64,000 nt of DNA from JANXXV01 sp038230275 (GTDB lineage Bacteria > Acidobacteriota > Terriglobia > Bryobacterales > Bryobacteraceae), in NCBI GenBank assembly GCA_038230275.1, contig JBBRNO010000021.1, positions 4,015 to 68,014 on the forward strand, read 5' to 3'. Positions 17,442-27,400 of this stretch are shown here, piece by piece. A program made the translations under genes and the position numbers. Below the pieces are notes generated by a model, which saw only the letters and a program-made list of their open reading frames with translations, had not been told where the DNA came from and searched no databases. Position 1 is the stretch's first letter; the number at the start of each line of letters is the position of its first letter.

Positions 17442-19517
17442 TTAGCTCCCTTGTGCCAGTTGCGCTTTGGCCGCCGTTACCACTTTGGCCTTGGTGAATC
17501 CGAAAGCCTCTTGCAGCACTTTGAGCGGAGCCGACGCGCCGAAGGTAGTCATGCCAAGAATGGATCCGGTAAGCCCGGTGTAGCGCGCCCAGCCTAAAGT
17601 GGACGCCTGCTCCACGGCAACCCTGGCTGTGATGGAAGGGGGAAGAACGCTTTCCCGATATTCCTGCGACTGGTGTTCGAACAGCTCCCAGGACGGCATA
17701 CTGACCACACGGGCCTGAATGCCTTCCGACTTGAGTTCCTCGTAGGCATCCACGCACAACGACACTTCGCTGCCGGTGCCGATGAGAATCACATCCGGTT
17801 TGCCGCCTTCCGCGTCGGCTACGATGTAGGCGCCGCGGGCCACGCCGGCTGCGGAAGCATACTTTGTCCGGTCGAGCGTGGGCAGTGGCTGGCGGGTGAG
17901 AATCAGAGCGACTGGTTGGCGCGGCGTGGTCATGATTACCCGCCATGCTTCCACCACTTCATTCGCGTCCGCGGGGCGGAGGACGATCAGATGCGGGACG
18001 GCGCGCAGCGAGACCAATTGCTCAATGGGCTGGTGCGTGGGCCCATCCTCACCAACGCCAATGGAATCGTGGGTGAAGATATGAGTGACGGGAATCTCCA
18101 TCAGCGCGCTTAGCCGGATGGCGCCGCGGGCGTAGTCGCTGAAGATCAGGAAGCCGGAACCGAACGGCCGCAGTTTCGATACGGCGAGCCCGTTGAGAAT
18201 GGAACCCATGGCGTGCTCGCGAACGCCGAAATGCAGATTGCGGCCGCCGTAGCTGTTCGCCTGGAAATCACCCGCACCTTCGAAAGTAAGCCGGGTCTTG
18301 GTGGACGGCGTCAAATCGGCGGAGCCGCCAATCAGCCACGGCACGTTTTTCGCAATCGCGTTCTGCACCTTGTTGGAAGAGTCGCGGCCGGCAAGGCCCT
18401 TCGCATCGGGCGGAAACACGGGCAGGTCCTTGTCCCAACCCTTAGGCAGCTCGCGGGATTGAATCTGGTTCAATTCGTCCGCCAGTTCCGGGTATTCCTT
18501 GCTGTATGCCTGGACGGACAGATCCCAAGCCTCACGTGTCTTTCGGCCGCGCGCCCCAATGCCGTTGGCGAAGTTCTCGTAGACTCCGTCCGGCACCAGA
18601 AACTTGGCATCCTCCGGCCAGCCGTATGCCCGCTTGGTCAGCTTGATCTCTTCTTCACCAAGCGGTTCGCCATGCGCGGCGCTTGTATCCTGCTTGTTGG
18701 GGGAACCAAAGCCGATCTGGCTGTGCACAATAATCAAGGTGGGGCGATCGGCAGTTGTCTCCGCCGCGCGGATGGTGGACTCAATCACGCTCAGATCGTT
18801 CGCGTCGTTGACCTCCAGAACTTCCCAGCCGTAGGCGGCGAACCTGGCTGCCACATTTTCCGTGAACGCCAGTTCCGTATGGCCTTCAATGGTGACGCGA
18901 TTGCTGTCGTAGATCCAACAGAGGTTTCCCAGCTTGAGATGCCCCGCCAGCGAGGCGGCTTCACTGGAAACGCCTTCCATCAGGCAGCCATCGCCACAAA
19001 TGGAGTAGACGTTGTAGTCGAACAAAGTGAAGCCGGGTTTGTTATAACGCGAGGCCATCCACTTGCCCGCTATGGCCATGCCGACGCTGTTGGCTAGGCC
19101 CTGCCCCAACGGCCCAGTGGTAGTTTCCACGCCGGAGGTCCAGCGATATTCGGGATGCCCGGCGCAACGGCTCTTGTGCTGGCGGAAGCTCTTGATGTCA
19201 TCGAGGGAAACCGAGGGCTGCCCGAGGATTTCGTAATCGGGATCCACGGTCTTGACGCCGGTCAAGTGGAGCATGGAATACAGCAGCATGGAGGCGTGGC
19301 CGGCGGAGAGCACGAAGCGGTCGCGATTGGGCCAGATGGGATCTTGCGGATCGAATCGGAGCACGCGCTGCCACAGACAATAAGCGGTGGGCGCCATGCC
19401 CATCGGCGTTCCGGGATGGCCTGAATTCGCCTTCTGAATCGCGTCAATCGCCAATGTCCGGATGGTATTGACACTGAGTTGATCGATATTGATTTCGGCC
19501 GTAGCCCCTGTCGACAT
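17442..19517 (-). CDS. tkt: Transketolase
   Basis: A 691-residue thiamine diphosphate enzyme moving two-carbon units among sugar phosphates. Conserved parts: the N-terminal NSGHPGTPMGMAP (31-43), the ThDP/Mg motif GDGCLMEGVSSEAASLAGHL (about 155-174), LIIVHSQIGFGSPN, and the C-terminal region FLIFSDYARGAIRLSALM with THDSIGVGEDGPTHQP. An AGGAGG ribosome site sits four bases before the ATG. It is the third gene of the zwf-glk-tkt-rpiB-tal/pgi-gnd-pgl operon. Confidence 0.96.
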   Translation of the reverse strand: MSTGATAEINIDQLSVNTIRTLAIDAIQKANSGHPGTPMGMAPTAYCLWQRVLRFDPQDPIWPNRDRFVLSAGHASMLLYSMLHLTGVKTVDPDYEILGQPSVSLDDIKSFRQHKSRCAGHPEYRWTSGVETTTGPLGQGLANSVGMAIAGKWMASRYNKPGFTLFDYNVYSICGDGCLMEGVSSEAASLAGHLKLGNLCWIYDSNRVTIEGHTELAFTENVAARFAAYGWEVLEVNDANDLSVIESTIRAAETTADRPTLIIVHSQIGFGSPNKQDTSAAHGEPLGEEEIKLTKRAYGWPEDAKFLVPDGVYENFANGIGARGRKTREAWDLSVQAYSKEYPELADELNQIQSRELPKGWDKDLPVFPPDAKGLAGRDSSNKVQNAIAKNVPWLIGGSADLTPSTKTRLTFEGAGDFQANSYGGRNLHFGVREHAMGSILNGLAVSKLRPFGSGFLIFSDYARGAIRLSALMEIPVTHIFTHDSIGVGEDGPTHQPIEQLVSLRAVPHLIVLRPADANEVVEAWRVIMTTPRQPVALILTRQPLPTLDRTKYASAAGVARGAYIVADAEGGKPDVILIGTGSEVSLCVDAYEELKSEGIQARVVSMPSWELFEHQSQEYRESVLPPSITARVAVEQASTLGWARYTGLTGSILGMTTFGASAPLKVLQEAFGFTKAKVVTAAKAQLAQGS

Positions 19518-19545
19518 AGTTCCTCCTGCGGAACAATCCTGCTGT

Positions 19546-20523
19546 CTAATAACCCGATAAACCGACTCGCGCCGCGCCCAACAGAGCGGTCTTGTCGTTT
19601 GTAATTACGCGAACGGGGATGGAGCGCATCAAGGCGCCGATTCTTCCCTTATCCCAAAACGCTTCCATGAAATCCGGCTCGCAGAGTTTCGGCAGAATCT
19701 TGGGGCCAATACCCCCACCGATATATAATCCGCCAATAGCCATTATCTTCAATGCCAAATTACCGGCCTCCGCTCCGTAAATGGAGACGAAGATCCGCAG
19801 CGCTTGCTCGCTAATGGCGGACGTGCCGTCGAGGGCTGACTTGCCGATCACCGCGGACGCGTCACCGTTTGCGAGTTGTTCTTTCAGCCAGTCCGGTTCG
19901 GCCGCGCGGCCGGTGTCGCGAAGGAAATTGTAAATGTTGTGCAGACCCGGGCCGGAAAGAACCCGTTCATAACTGACGTGGTCAAAGCGCGGCAGAAGAT
20001 AACGTAGCAGTTCGATTTCAAGCTCGTTGCGGGGAGCAAAATCCGCGTGCCCGCCTTCGGAAGGGAAGGGCCTGTGTTTCCCGTTTTCAAACACAAGCCC
20101 GGCTTCCCCCAAGCCCGTGCCGGCGGAGATCAAGGCGTAATTACCCTGCTGCCCTGGCGTTCCTTCACTCAGGACGGTGAAATCCGCCGCATCCAGTTCC
20201 GCAATCCCGTAGGCGTTCGCTTCCAGATCGTTCAGCAGCCGGACAGAAGGCAGGCCAAGCCGCCGCGCGACGTTGACCTCACTCACTACCCACGGAAGAT
20301 TGGGAGTTTCGCAAATGCCGTTGCGTACCGGCCCGGCGATTCCGAAGCAGGCGTTCGTCAGCGAAAACCTGTGCTTTTCGACGTAGGCGACCGCGATCTC
20401 TTCCAAGCCCGCGTGTTGCGCGCTGTGGAAGATTTCAATATTCAGGGGCTTGAGCACGGGCGAAGCATCGTCAAAAACTGCCAGCCGCGTGTTGGTGCCC
20501 CCAATATCTCCCGCCAGAATCAT
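19546..20523 (-). CDS. glk: Glucokinase (bacterial Glk type)
   Basis: A 325-residue ROK-unrelated bacterial glucokinase that phosphorylates glucose with ATP. The phosphate motif AGDIGGTNTRLAVF lies at 4-17. The sugar-binding block is LLNDLEANAYGI. ALISAGTGLGEAGLVFENG and PSEGGHADFAPRNELE (the His and Glu of the active site) follow. The start at 20523 overlaps the zwf stop as ATGA. An in-frame upstream extension is rejected because it lies within zwf. This links glucose entry directly to the oxidative branch in one transcript. Confidence 0.94.
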   Translation of the reverse strand: MILAGDIGGTNTRLAVFDDASPVLKPLNIEIFHSAQHAGLEEIAVAYVEKHRFSLTNACFGIAGPVRNGICETPNLPWVVSEVNVARRLGLPSVRLLNDLEANAYGIAELDAADFTVLSEGTPGQQGNYALISAGTGLGEAGLVFENGKHRPFPSEGGHADFAPRNELEIELLRYLLPRFDHVSYERVLSGPGLHNIYNFLRDTGRAAEPDWLKEQLANGDASAVIGKSALDGTSAISEQALRIFVSIYGAEAGNLALKIMAIGGLYIGGGIGPKILPKLCEPDFMEAFWDKGRIGALMRSIPVRVITNDKTALLGAARVGLSGY

Positions 20524-22064
20524 TCCGTGGTGCTCCAATGCCGTTTGTCGTGTTCGATTAGTTCCTCCGCCTCCTTGGGCCCCCACGTCCCGCAGGCGTA
20601 GTTCGGGAACTTACGCGGAGGCAGTGCTTCCCATACATCCTGAATGGGCGCGACAATATTCCAGGATGCCTCCACCATGTCGGACCTTTGGAAGAGCGTT
20701 GCATCGCCCACCATACAATCGTGCAGCAGACGCTCATAGCCGGTGCTAGCCGTTGTTCCAAAGTAATCGTGGTAATGGAAATCCATATTCACGTTTCCAA
20801 TCTGGACGATGGGTCCGGGGATCTTGGCGCCAAAGCTGAGAGAGATGCCCTCATCCGGCTGTAGATGCATTACCAGCCGGTTCGGAGTCAGTTTTTCCAC
20901 CGGGGTATTGCGGAAGAGCACGAACGGCGCTCGCTTGAATTGAATGGCGATTTCAGTGACGCGCTTCGGAAGACGCTTGCCGGTGCGCAGGTAAAAGGGA
21001 ACGTCGGCCCAGCGCCAGTTATCGATCAACAGTTTCATGGCGACAAAAGTCTCCGTACGCGATGTTGGCGAAACTTGCGGTTCGGAGCGATAGGCGGCCA
21101 ACTTTTTAATAGCGCCATTCGCACTTTCGCCGTATTGGCCGCGGACGGTGCGGGTGAGCACTTCTTCCGGCGTCATGGGTTGAATCGATTTCAAGATCTT
21201 CGATTGTTCGTCGCGAACCACGTCGGCGTCGAAAGAAACGGGCGGTTCCATCGCGGTGAGGCAAATCAGCTGGAAGATATGGTTCGGCACCATGTCGCGC
21301 AGGGTACCGGCCACTTCGTAGTATCCGCCGCGGTCTTCCACTCCCACGGTTTCGGCAACGGTGATCTGCACATGATCGATGTAGCGGCGATTCCAAATGG
21401 GTTCGAAGATGCCATTGGCGAAGCGGAAAACCAAGATGTTCTGGACCGTCTCCTTGCCCAGGTAATGATCGATGCGGTAGATCTGCTTCTCATTCAACAC
21501 CTGCTGGATATCTTTGTTCAGCTTCCTGGCGGACTCGAAATCCCGTCCGAACGGCTTTTCGATAATCACCCGGCGCCAGTTGTTTTCTTCGGTAGTGAGG
21601 CCGGCCGCTCCCAGTTGCTGCACTATGGCGGCAAAAAAGTTGGGCGACGTGGCCAGGTAATTGAAGTAGTTGCCGTTGGTGCCGTGTTTGGTATCCAGCT
21701 CAGCCAGAAATGCCTTCAGCTTCTGATAGGCGGCGGGGTCCGCAAAATCTCCGGACATGTAATAGATGCGTTCCTCAAACCACTTCCACAACTCGGGATC
21801 GACGTCGGAGGTGGCATAGAGCTTGATATCTTCGTTGAGACGGCTGCGGAACTCTTCGGTGGTGAATTCGTTGCGTGCAAAACCCACCAGCGCGAAATTC
21901 GAAGGAAGCAGTTTTTCTTTCGCCAGATTATAAAGAGCGGGAATTAATTTGCGTTTGGTAAGATCGCCGGACGCCCCGAATATGACCATAATGCAGGGGT
22001 CCCCCGGACGGCGCGCTTCCGATCCCGAATCATCGGGCAAATCTGTCATGGTCATGTTCTGCAT
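20520..22064 (-). CDS. zwf: Glucose-6-phosphate 1-dehydrogenase
   Basis: A 514-residue enzyme catalysing the first committed step of the oxidative pentose phosphate pathway. The coenzyme motif IFGASGDLTKRKLIPALYNL is near 28-47. The active-site peptide RIDHYLGKETVQNI is near residue 195. The start at 22064 follows an AGAGGA ribosome site; a longer upstream frame has no such support. It is the first gene of the operon. The 254-base gap upstream, shared with the divergent porin gene, must hold the operon promoter, but no convincing boxes were identified there. Confidence 0.96.
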   Translation of the reverse strand: MQNMTMTDLPDDSGSEARRPGDPCIMVIFGASGDLTKRKLIPALYNLAKEKLLPSNFALVGFARNEFTTEEFRSRLNEDIKLYATSDVDPELWKWFEERIYYMSGDFADPAAYQKLKAFLAELDTKHGTNGNYFNYLATSPNFFAAIVQQLGAAGLTTEENNWRRVIIEKPFGRDFESARKLNKDIQQVLNEKQIYRIDHYLGKETVQNILVFRFANGIFEPIWNRRYIDHVQITVAETVGVEDRGGYYEVAGTLRDMVPNHIFQLICLTAMEPPVSFDADVVRDEQSKILKSIQPMTPEEVLTRTVRGQYGESANGAIKKLAAYRSEPQVSPTSRTETFVAMKLLIDNWRWADVPFYLRTGKRLPKRVTEIAIQFKRAPFVLFRNTPVEKLTPNRLVMHLQPDEGISLSFGAKIPGPIVQIGNVNMDFHYHDYFGTTASTGYERLLHDCMVGDATLFQRSDMVEASWNIVAPIQDVWEALPPRKFPNYACGTWGPKEAEELIEHDKRHWSTTE

Positions 22065-22318
22065 GGTTATCCTCTTATGATCTTGTAATAATCCCCGCGA
22101 CGCCCCATGCCCAAGCGGTTGGAGCAGACACGATCCTAACACGCTAGCAGTTTTAGCTGCGCCGTGAAAATCTCTAAATAATAACCGCTTCCCTATTGCA
22201 AGAGATTGCCTTCTAAGTAATACTTGAAAATCACTACTAGGCGAGGTTTCGCAGAGCAGATCCAGGTGTGTCCTGCGATGCAGAGCGCCGCTGGACTGGC
22301 ACGAACGTGAAAAACAAC

Positions 22319-24451
22319 ATGACGATGACCCCGGCCACGTTGAAAACCGTGCTGGGATACCTTGCCGTGTGTAGTGTGGTGTGCAATGTAGAATTTTGCG
22401 CTTTTGCGCAGCAATCCCGGCGCATCCCGCGGCAGGTGGATCAATCGTCAACCGCCGTTCAGGGAATCGTTCGCAATCCGGCGGGGTTGGGACTGGGTGG
22501 CGCGGCTGTCCGGTTTCGCAATGCCGACGGGCGGGAGTTTCGCGCTACAACCACCGGCGATGGCGTCTTCCGGATCTTGAACATGATACCCGGTCCTTAT
22601 GAGTTAATCGTGGGACGGGAGGGCTTCTCGTATTTCCACCGTCCGGGAATCGAACTGCGCGGCGCGGACACGCTTAGCTTTGAGGTAACACTGCAAGAGA
22701 TTCCCACGGCAGCCACGGGCGTTCGTGAGGTGCCGTTGCGGCCAGAACTTGGAAAGCGCCTGGCCCCCTTCGAGGTGGAACCGGTGCAACCGTACGGCCG
22801 GGAGCTTCCTCTTGCCTCCAATGTGCAGATCGTCGCTGAGATGGCTCCGCGAACCCAGCCGCCTCCGTATGATCGGATTTTCACTACGGTTCCGAACCGC
22901 TGGTCGGACGATTATCCGGCGTACGGCCGGTATAGCCAGAAGGGAGAATTTCCCTATGTGGTTGGGTATTGGTACGACCCGTTCAACCGGAACAAGCTGA
23001 AGGGCGACTACCCGATCTTCGGCAAGCGCACGTTCCTCAACATGAAGTTCTTCAGCGAGACCTTCGCTGACGGGCGGCGAATTCCAACGCCCAGCAACGT
23101 AGGATCGGAACGTCCGGACAGCCAGAATTTCTTTGGCGGTTTCAAGCAGTTTGCCATGAGTGAGACTCTGGCGTTTTCCTTCGATCTGTTTCGTGGCGAC
23201 GCAGCGTTCCGCCCCATCGACTGGCGCGTCAAATTCACACCCGAAGTGAACGTGAATTACATCAAGGTGGATGAGCGCGGAATCGTCAATATCGATGTTC
23301 GCAAGGGCACCACGCGGACCGACGCGCACCTTGGTTTGCAGGAGGCGTTCGTCGAAGTGAAACTGAAGGACCTGGGCCACGAATATGATTTCGTTTCGGC
23401 CCGCGCCGGCATTCAGGGGTTCAACAGCGACTTCCGCGGGTTCATCTTCTCAGACCAGGAACCTGGACTGCGCATCTTCGGAAACTTCCATGCGAACCGC
23501 TATCAATACAATCTGGCTTACTTTGCCATGTTGGAGAAAGATTCCAACAGCGGGCTGAACCGGATGGATTTTCGCAATCAGCAGGTTTGGATTGCGAACC
23601 TATACCGGCAGGATTTTATTAAGCGCGGATACACCATTCAATTCAGCTTTCACTACAACAAAGACGACCCTTCCTTCCGGTTCGACGAGAACAATTTCCT
23701 AGTGCGGCCTTCGCCCATCGGCGCGGTCAGGCAGCATTCCATCCGCTCGTATTATTACGGTTTGTCCGGCGATGGCCACCTGGGCAAGCTCAACATCACG
23801 CATTCTTTTTACCAGGTGCTGGGACAAGACAAGTTGAATCCGCTGGCCGGCAAGAAGGTGGATATCAACGCGCAGATGGCTGCGGTGGAACTGTCGCTCG
23901 ATAAAGACTGGATCCGCTACCGGCTATCGTTCTTCTATGCATCGGGCGATAAGGATCCGCGGGACGGCACCGCGCGGGGTTTCGACGCCATCTTCGATCA
24001 TCCGAACTTCGCCGGCGGCATCTTCAGCTTGTGGAATCGGGAAGGCATCCGGCTGACGGGTAGTGGCGTGGCGCTGGTGAGTGGAGATAGTTTGTTGCCG
24101 AGTTTGCGGTCCAGCAAAATTCAGGGGCAGAGCAGCTTTGTGAATCCAGGCTTGTTCTTATACAACGCGGGCGCCGACATTGATGTGACGCCGAAGCTGC
24201 GGGGGTTTGTGAATCTCAACCTGGTGCGCTTCGCCCGCACGGAGCCCTTGGAACTATTGCTGTTTCAGAAGCCGATTCACGCGGGCGTGGGGGCCGATTC
24301 GGGAGTGGGCGTGAAGTATCGTCCACCGTTGAGCGATAACATCATCCTGGTGGCGGGTTTCAATACATTTCAGCCGTTTCGAGGGTTTCGCGATATCTAC
24401 GTTGGCCGGCTGTTGCTATCTGGATTTGTAAGTTTGCGTTTCACGTTTTGA
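22319..24451 (+). CDS. Outer-membrane beta-barrel protein with N-terminal CarboxypepD_reg-like domain
   Basis: About 710 residues from the ATG at 22319; a GTG at 22307 is an alternative. A hydrophobic export signal ends near CAFAQQ. A carboxypeptidase-regulatory-like beta sandwich follows, with TAVQGIVRNPAGLGLGGAAV and DGVFRILNMIPGPYELIVG. The rest is rich in alternating aromatic and polar strands and ends in FVSLRFTF, with the C-terminal phenylalanine typical of barrels assembled by BamA. No TonB plug motif is seen. It lies 7 bases before a decaheme cytochrome gene, so a porin-cytochrome partnership is plausible. The family is otherwise unrecognised. Confidence 0.75.
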   Translation: MTMTPATLKTVLGYLAVCSVVCNVEFCAFAQQSRRIPRQVDQSSTAVQGIVRNPAGLGLGGAAVRFRNADGREFRATTTGDGVFRILNMIPGPYELIVGREGFSYFHRPGIELRGADTLSFEVTLQEIPTAATGVREVPLRPELGKRLAPFEVEPVQPYGRELPLASNVQIVAEMAPRTQPPPYDRIFTTVPNRWSDDYPAYGRYSQKGEFPYVVGYWYDPFNRNKLKGDYPIFGKRTFLNMKFFSETFADGRRIPTPSNVGSERPDSQNFFGGFKQFAMSETLAFSFDLFRGDAAFRPIDWRVKFTPEVNVNYIKVDERGIVNIDVRKGTTRTDAHLGLQEAFVEVKLKDLGHEYDFVSARAGIQGFNSDFRGFIFSDQEPGLRIFGNFHANRYQYNLAYFAMLEKDSNSGLNRMDFRNQQVWIANLYRQDFIKRGYTIQFSFHYNKDDPSFRFDENNFLVRPSPIGAVRQHSIRSYYYGLSGDGHLGKLNITHSFYQVLGQDKLNPLAGKKVDINAQMAAVELSLDKDWIRYRLSFFYASGDKDPRDGTARGFDAIFDHPNFAGGIFSLWNREGIRLTGSGVALVSGDSLLPSLRSSKIQGQSSFVNPGLFLYNAGADIDVTPKLRGFVNLNLVRFARTEPLELLLFQKPIHAGVGADSGVGVKYRPPLSDNIILVAGFNTFQPFRGFRDIYVGRLLLSGFVSLRFTF

Positions 24452-24458
24452 CAGGCTC

Positions 24459-27400
24459 GTGAGAATGACTGAATCTAACTATGCAAAAAAACGCCGCATG
24501 ATTCGTTCCGCGTTGGGGGCTGCCGCCGCGACATTCGTACTGCTGTTTTTTGTGCTGCTGACTTCCAGAGTCAATCGGGCGCAGGACGCAAAGCGAGACA
24601 CCAGGAAACCCGGGTCCTCACAGATCGATTTCAGACAAACGCAAGCAGAGGCGGATACCAAGAGTACAGGCTGCGTGAGTTGCCACGGAATGACGGAAGC
24701 GGCGACAATGCACCCCACAGCCACCGTTCGCATCGGCTGCGCGGATTGCCATGGTGGCGATTCCACGGTAATGAAACCGGCCGGGACCGAAGCCGGCGCG
24801 AAGGCATATACGGACGCGAAGTTGCAGGCGCATCCAAGACCGTCAGTGCCGGGCTTGTGGAAGAATTCAGGCAATCCCGTACGGGTGCAGACGGATTGGC
24901 TGAAGGAAAGCAAAGAGTATATTCGCTTCGTGAATCCGGGAGATCTGCGGGTAGCCGAACTGACGTGTGGCACCGCCGGGTGCCATGAGCAAGAGGTTCG
25001 CAACGTTCGCAGCAGCATGATGACGCACGGGGCCATGCTGTGGCAGGCGGCGCTCTACAACAACGGCGCGATCCCTTGGAAGAATGCGCGCTTCGGTGAG
25101 AGCTATTCCGCCGATGGCTCGCCGCAACGGATTAAGACGTGGCCTCCGCCGAGCCAGGAAGACACCAGGACGAAGGGCATTCTGCCGCAACTGAACCCGC
25201 TGCTGCGTTGGGAGATCACGCAGCCAGGCAACGTGCTGCGCGTGTTCGAACGCGGCGGCGGACCGCGCGGAGATCTGGGCAGTCCGAACATGGAAGAAGA
25301 TCCGGGACGGCCGGATGAGAAGCTGAGCGATCGCGGTTTGGGAACGCTGCTGCGGACCGACCCTGTGTTTCTTGGGTTACAAAAAACACGGCTGCTGGAT
25401 CCGGTTCTATCTCTCCCAGGCACCAACGATCATCCCGGCGATTATCGCAACAGCGGCTGTACGGCTTGCCATGTCGTCTATGCGAACGATCGCTCTCCGG
25501 TTCATTCCGGTCCCTACGCGCAGTTCGGAAATCGTGGCCGCAGCGCACAGATAGACCCGACGATTCCGAAGAATGAATCGGGCCATCCCATACGGCATGA
25601 ATTCACGCGGTCGATTCCGACCAGTCAATGTATCGTCTGTCATATCCATCCCGGCACGAATATGGTGGCGTCGTATCTGGGTTACATCTGGTGGGATAAC
25701 GAGACCGATGGCGAATCCATGTATCCGGCAAAGCAGAAGAACCCTACCGACGAAGAGCGCTATCAAACCTGGATTGCGAATCCGGAGGGCGCGGCGGCGC
25801 GCGGCAAGTGGAAGGACATGGAGTTCCTGGAAAAGATTGGCACACCGGAGTTTAACAAGGAACTGAAACACACGCAGTTCGCCGATTTCCACGGACATGG
25901 CTGGGTATTCCGCGGCGTCTATAAGCGCGACCGCAAGGGCAACCTGCTGGACACCGAGGACAAGGTGGTGGCCCCGGACGACAAGCAGAAGTTCGACAAG
26001 GCCGTGCACTTGAAAGACATCCATCTGGAGAAGGGGATGCACTGCGCCGATTGCCATTTCTCCCAGGACAACCACGGCAACGGGAACTTGTATGGCGAAA
26101 CGAAGAATGCCGTGGAAGTAGATTGTATCGATTGCCACGGCAGCATCGACAAGAAGGCCACATTGAGAACATCGGCCGCGGCGGCTCCGAAAGGCGGCAC
26201 TGATATGGCGCTGCTGCGCACGCCTTGGGGACAGCGAAGGTTTACCTGGCTGAACGGCAAGCTGCTGCAGCGGTCCGTCGTCGACAAAGACCGCGAGCCG
26301 TGGGAAGTGGTGCAAGTGCTGGACACCATCACTCCGGGCAATTCGCACTACAGCGAAAAGTCCCGCTACGCGAAGACGATTCTGAAAGATGGCGAGACCT
26401 GGGGAGCGGCGCCAGGCGATGCATCGAAGCTGGCACACAGCAACAGTAAGATGACGTGTTACACCTGCCATTCTTCCTGGACCACAAGCTGTTTCGGCTG
26501 CCACCTGCCGATGATCGCGAATAAGAAGATGCCGATGCTGCACAACGAAGGGCTGACCACCCGCAACTACACTTCCTACAATTTCGAAGTATTGCGGGAC
26601 GACATCTACATGCTGGGAATCGACGGCACGGCGACGAAGAATCGAATTGCGCCGACGCGGTCCACGTGCGCGGTAGTGGTCAGTTCGCAGAACGCAAACC
26701 GGGACTGGCTGTATTACCAGCAACAGACCATCTCCGCGGAAGGCTACAGCGGCTTCGGCTTCAGCCCGTATTACCCGCACACCGTGCGCGCGAAGGAAAC
26801 GAAGAACTGCACGGATTGCCACGTTTCCAAGGGGTCCGACAACAACGCCTGGATGGCGCAACTGCTGATGCAGGGCACGAACCTGGTGAATTTCATGGGC
26901 CGGTATGTCTTCGTCGCTGAAGGTGCGAAAGGCTTCGATGCCGTTGTAGTGGCGGAGCATGACGATCCTCCGGCGGTGCTTGGCAGCGATCTGCACAAGC
27001 TGGTCTACTCCGACGATTACGAAAAGCTGGTGAAGGCGAAGCGCGAACTGGAAGAAGCGGATCATCACGCAGGCAATGTGCTGGATGTACAACTCCGCGG
27101 CGAATATCTGTATGCGGCACTGGGCAAAGGCGGATTCCGCGTCTACGATGTGGCGAATATCGACAACAAGAATTTCTCGGAGAAGATGGTGACCGCGCCC
27201 GTCTCCCCGCTGGGGCAGCGGTTGTATGTGAAAACCAAGTTCGCGACGGCCGTTGCTTCTCCGTCTACGTTGGCATTAGACCCGTTGCGCACCCATGATC
27301 CGGCGAACGAAGAGAAGGCCATCGCGCTGATGTATGGCTTCCTCTATGTGACCGACCTGGAAGAAGGTTTGGTGGTGATTGGCAATCCGGATTTGAAGAG

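Noticed and set aside
20524..20586. N-terminal extension of glucokinase
   Set aside because: It overlaps the C-terminus of zwf; the ATG at 20523 opens the conserved ATP motif.
25407..27092. Long minus-strand frame (561 codons) opposite the decaheme cytochrome
   Set aside because: It is an antisense shadow: composition is His/Arg-rich nonsense, no ribosome site, and the plus strand encodes clear heme motifs.
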